The position numbers and the translations under genes are program-made. From Lytechinus pictus (Eukaryota > Echinodermata > Echinoidea > Temnopleuroida > Toxopneustidae), in the NCBI RefSeq assembly GCF_037042905.1, contig NC_087257.1:15412001-15476000 (forward strand): a stretch of DNA of 64,000 nucleotides, given 5' to 3'. A model generated the notes under the pieces. The model did not search any database, had not been told where the DNA came from, and saw nothing but the letters and a program-made list of their open reading frames with translations. Positions 60,132 to 64,000 of the stretch are shown one piece after another. How positions within the stretch are numbered: the stretch's first letter is position 1; the number at the start of each line of letters is the position of its first letter.

Positions 60132-60442
60132 GGCCCGTATTCTGAAGTCGGGTTTAACTTAAACTCAGGTTTAAAGTTGTGGTGTAAGTATGGACAGCCA
60201 ATTGTTACATAATCATTAACAGTAGGGATATCATACTTTCAGCTCATTCAGCTCTCAAATCATTCATAATTGTGTAGGAAGTATACATAGATGATTGTCT
60301 TCACCATCGATGAATCAGGAAAGAGCACAGTAAACATAAGAAACATACAACTTAATAAGAATTTTGATACTTTTGGCTTCCCATACTTAAACCACAACTT
60401 TAAACCTGAGTTTAAGTTAAACCCGACTTCAGAATACGGGCC
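60132..60442. mobile_element. 311-bp element with GGCCCGTATTCTGAAG ends, ACA duplication
   Basis: Starts GGCCCGTATTCTGAAGTCGG and ends in the complement; arms continue as GTTTAACTTAAACTCAGGTT and ACCACAACTTTAAACC for about 60 bp. ACA flanks both ends (60129-60131, 60443-60445). Same family as 43200-43507. Non-coding. Confidence 0.85.
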
Positions 60443-61180
60443 ACAGTGTTTTAACATTATGTTCATTCGGTTTCCAGCTTGGTATTTGGGATTTGTTTGT
60501 CCGATTAAACTTCAGTTTATAGTCACTATCATGACTATAGTGAGTGTGTTTCCTTGGTCAGAATAAAAGGTTCAGTATCCTAATCGTATAGACATGTGTA
60601 TCGGGCGTATCAGATCGGTCACTGACGTAACAATCATATCTGATTAATGCTCATCCTTACCCCCCCATAAAGACAAATACACCTAACAAGGACTTTCTGA
60701 ACACTATGTAGTAATGTTATAATGGTATATTAGAAAATAATGTATTCTTATGAACTGTACTGAAACGTTTGATGAATTTTATGCCTGACAATTTTTGAAA
60801 TAGAAAAAGACTATTTTTTCCATTTCCATAGGTTTGATCGTAAACACACTTTTTGCGTAGAAATTTATCTGGTATTTTTATATGATATCCAATCGCACCT
60901 TTCATTAAAAATCATTATAAACTCAAAATTTGAAATGACTGAATAACATTTAAAATTACCAAGAAAGTAATGCAAGCTTTTAGGTGTCACTCATTTAAGT
61001 AATTTTGAAAAGAGCATGCATCATTGTAAGCTGTATTAGATTACCATAAGCGGTACACAATGTTATCTATGTGAACATGAATGTGATAATTAACACGGTA
61101 TTGCATCAATAATATTAAACACAAACGTTTTTTAATAATATATATATAACTTAATTGTTCATGGTATATCCGATGAAATG

Positions 61181-61809
61181 TTATACTGCTTCTCTTTGCG
61201 TTACATTTGAAGTAATCAGACTATGCCTTTGCTCATCGTGTATTTCGTCATGTTTACCAATGTTCTCTAAAATAAGGGCGTCTGTGTGTGAACGCTTTCT
61301 GCTTGACAACGCAGGAAACGCTTTCCTCACACGTTCCCTAAAGCGTCCTCCGACGAAGGCGTACACGAAAGGATTCACGCAGGAATTTGCGTACGCCATG
61401 CAGTAAGCAGTCGTCTGCATTGCCAGCGTGAGTTCGTTTTGAGGGAAGTCCTCGTCGAGTCGCTGCCACAGGTTGATGACGTGTAGCGGCAACCAGCAAA
61501 CGGCGAACGCTATGATGACGGCGAGAACCATGCGAGTGATGCGTCGTTTTTGGTTTAAGAAGCGCGTCTGTGCGCTTGATCGCGTCTCCTCACAAGGTTG
61601 TATCTGTTTCCAAAGACGGGTTAGCACGATGGTGTAGCACACACTGATAATGCTTAGCGGAATGGCGTACACAAGAAGGAATGTGTAGATAGCGTATCCG
61701 GGGAACATCATCTTGTTCGGCCACACCTCCTTGCAACGCGTGACTTCGCCGTTCGTGTTCTGGACAGCGTCGAAATACACCGCGACCGGAATGGCCAGCA
61801 ACGCTGAAC
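61181..61809 (-). CDS. Class A (rhodopsin-type) peptide GPCR, last exon, TM4 to C-terminus
   Basis: The exon starts after acceptor tctcattcacag in phase 1 and runs 209 codons to TAA at 61181-61183. It encodes the end of TM4 (GSALLAIPVAVYF), the second extracellular loop with the conserved Cys (EVTRCKEV), TM5 (YTFLLVYAIPLSIISVCYTI), a basic third loop (FLNQKRRITRM), TM6 with FAVCWLPLHVINLW, TM7 with NSCVNPFVYAF, and a cytosolic tail starting GGRFRERVRKAF and rich in S and T. CWLP and NPFVY are standard class A motifs. The KRRITRMVL and TM7 pattern resemble galanin/allatostatin-A/kisspeptin-type peptide receptors; ligand unknown. TM1-TM3 exons were not seen to the right edge, so they lie beyond 64000. 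Confidence 0.88.
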
Positions 61810-64000
61810 CTGTGAATGAGAACGTGAGAAGAATCGTGTGTAATTTCATTTAATGCTGTACTAAGTTCACAACGTAACGATAATTTAATTGATCTGATGT
61901 CAAACGGGGGAAAAGGCACAGCCTAAGTGAATGCCGACATAAACAGGGTAAATGTATATCGAAAACAAGCCTAAACCTGACGCAGTTCTATCGGTGTCAC
62001 AACAGTGGAACAGGCAATAAATCCCATTTATTTAATCTAGAGATGGTGAGAAAGTATTATAAAAGGGAATATCGTGCACACGCACTAGACTTCACTTTTT
62101 ATAAAGAATACAACTGATAATGCCTGTGTTGAATTTGCAATTCTTCGTCATTGGGACCATTGTCTGAACCGTTTGGATCCTCTAAATTTCATAGCTAAAA
62201 CTGTATGTTTTTTTTTTATTTCTCTAAGATAAATCAACTTTCCACCTTCTAGTCTCAGACATTGGTGAAATATTGTGTAAATTCATGAAAATAATTGGGC
62301 GTTGATGCGGGAGCTGGTAGGACAGCACTGGTAATAAAAGGGGGATGGGAGACTCCGAACAGTGCAGTATAGGATACGAGTTACTTCCACTCTTTGTTAC
62401 ATATTCCCACCTAAAAAAAAGTTCTTTTCAATTGATGGAGAGAATGTGATGAGATAGAAAAGCATGAAGAGAGAGAGAGAGAGAGAGAGAGAGATGGGGC
62501 GTTCTTTCACCCTTTTCATCAATAAGCACCTATACCTCATATAATTTTTGTCGAAAACAAAACACTGGGGAACGAGCGAGCCTCGACGGTAAAACGAGAG
62601 CGTTGGCCAAGTCATCGACACCTTGAGGAGATTAACCGCCCGACGGTTGAGGAAGTAGCATTTCAGGCTATTGATTACCCGTCAAGTCTCTTCCGCCTAG
62701 CCCGTCGGTACACGAACCCGGTCAGTCCAGGATCGATTTCACCTGACTTCAAGAAGCCAATCGATTTGCTCTCCATTTTGTAACGGCAAAATGAGATTTT
62801 GAGTGAAACCGGGTCAGGAACGAATAATTCACAGGCGCAAACTCTTTGCAATCGTAATAGTAAAGATCGGTTCTGACCGATGCCTACCCCGCCTACATCC
62901 ACTTCAACTTTTCTTCAAAAAGCTTATTATGCAACAAACCTGTCTGCAGAGTTTTTTTGTACGTAATTTTTTGTGTTTTACCAGATTATAGCTCAAATTA
63001 AGTAAATCCAAACCCCCCTGTCAGCTATTGGAAGCATTAAACTATCTTGAAATGTCGATAGATTTCACCAATAGTTGAATGATAAATATCAGAGTGGCAA
63101 GTATGCAGTTCAACTTAATACGCCTGATTTGTAAATCCTTTTGTGTGATTGACAATTTTCTGGTAATTTGGTTCTCCTGACTTCAGTTTTGTAAAAGGTA
63201 TTTAAGCTGACTAGACTACAATTCCTTACCGAATTCTGACTCGGAGGAAAGTAGTATTCATCTGTAACTCAAGGATGCTGGCTTCTCATGTTTCGCAGGC
63301 TAAACATGCAATACATAACTGATCCTTGCAAAAAAAGCATACGCGTGCACGTATGTTTATTGAACAATCAGCATCCACTCTATAAACTTCCACAAATAGA
63401 TTGCGGTGTTATACGAATGGCTTGTCACCTGCTTCTATGCTAAAGCCGTAGTCCAAAACACACCGTACATGAAAGTTAGTGCATTAATGTAAGCAAACTT
63501 AGGGATCTAATTAGGGTGAGTGACGAGTCAGCACATATTTGTGAACACGCAGACACGACGTAACAGATATAGTGCACGAAAAACTTTTCTTGCGTTCTGG
63601 AAGCAGTCACTTTGGATTCACCCTTTGTGTAGAACTTGCCGTCGACTTAAGCCAATTAATGCTCAACGAGTCAGTAAGAACACCGTAAGTGAGCAGGACG
63701 TTTAAGTACGGTCCCTAGATTTGAACGATAACTTGGTAATTGCATGGAGATCGTACTTGCAAGCACATTGCAAGTGCGCACAAGTCACTTACCAAGTGCG
63801 TAACGTACGCTGAATGGAACTGTGCGAGAGACATGCGTTGTCGTAGTCTTATTCTGCCACCCCCACTCCCTCCTAACATTCAAAATAAAAGTGAAATTGT
63901 GGCTATGGAAGCTTAAAACTGCCCCCAGATGTTCATATAATCATCTCGTCATGTCTACATATCTGAGGGAAAATGATAAGATGACGAGATCTCGGATCTC
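61810..64000 (-). other. GPCR intron or upstream region
   Basis: Upstream of the GPCR last exon to the window edge. It contains a GA microsatellite (62468-62494) and no frame with TM1-TM3 features. The short open frames near 62400-62990 and 63520-63705 show no recognisable domain. Confidence 0.55.
62468..62494. repeat. GA dinucleotide microsatellite
   Basis: About 27 bp of (GA)n. Confidence 0.9.

Larger units (their letters stand above)
56294..61180. other. Intergenic region, no gene recognised
   Basis: It holds an A run (56355-56373), a decayed TGGTGT-type repeat near 57045-57140, a foldback copy (58335-58490), an element with GGCAATTCCATAAAA ends (59037-59237) and an inverted-repeat element (60132-60442). 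The GAAT/ATGAATG-rich stretch at 57170-57200 is a short tandem repeat. The sequence from 58500 to 58780 and 59640 to 60120 has many GTAGTA/CAGTATCGGTA-like motifs (a loose, irregular repeat). Nothing else could be supported. Confidence 0.5.

Overview
This is a piece of an animal nuclear genome, most likely a marine deuterostome invertebrate and probably an echinoderm. The reasons are large introns with GT-AG splice sites, animal gene families (class I myosin, a four-pass membrane protein, a GT31 glycosyltransferase, a rhodopsin-type GPCR), a tRNA-derived SINE, very many short inverted-repeat DNA transposons, microsatellites, and constant TACATGTA-type motifs. No bacterial, CRISPR or viral gene system was seen. 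The species call is inference.

Layout. All coding features found lie on the minus strand. From about 35.2 kb leftwards run the first four coding exons of a class I unconventional myosin, closest to myosin-Id (35131-35225, 23077-23285, 16022-16115, 9276-9441). They join in frame into the N-terminal motor domain, with P-loop and switch I. Introns are about 11.8, 7.0 and 6.6 kb, and the gene continues past the left edge. From 43.95 to 38.5 kb is an apparently complete small gene for a four-transmembrane protein of MS4A/CD20-like layout: six solid coding exons, all joined in phase 0, plus one optional 75-nt exon and a possible 5' leader exon. At 55.2-56.3 kb is a beta-1,3-galactosyltransferase-like (GT31) pseudogene with one frameshift and one in-frame stop. 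At 61.2-61.8 kb is the last exon (TM4 to C-terminus) of a peptide-type class A GPCR whose earlier exons lie outside the window.

The rest is repeat-rich intron and intergenic DNA. The most striking item is a tandem array in myosin intron 3 (12601-16070). Its roughly 201-bp unit is homologous to the 3' end of myosin exon 3 plus its donor-side intron, so the real exon forms the edge of the array. Distal units are nearly identical and arranged in an 802-bp four-unit higher-order repeat. Proximal units are old, and one keeps an exon-like piece with a donor site. The old part was later hit by a SINE (7-bp target duplication), which was itself hit by a TTAA-flanked element. Many other foldback elements with readable target duplications are described: TTAA x5, TA x2, several 3-bp, 6-bp, 8-bp x2 and 9-bp. 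No complete transposase gene was found.
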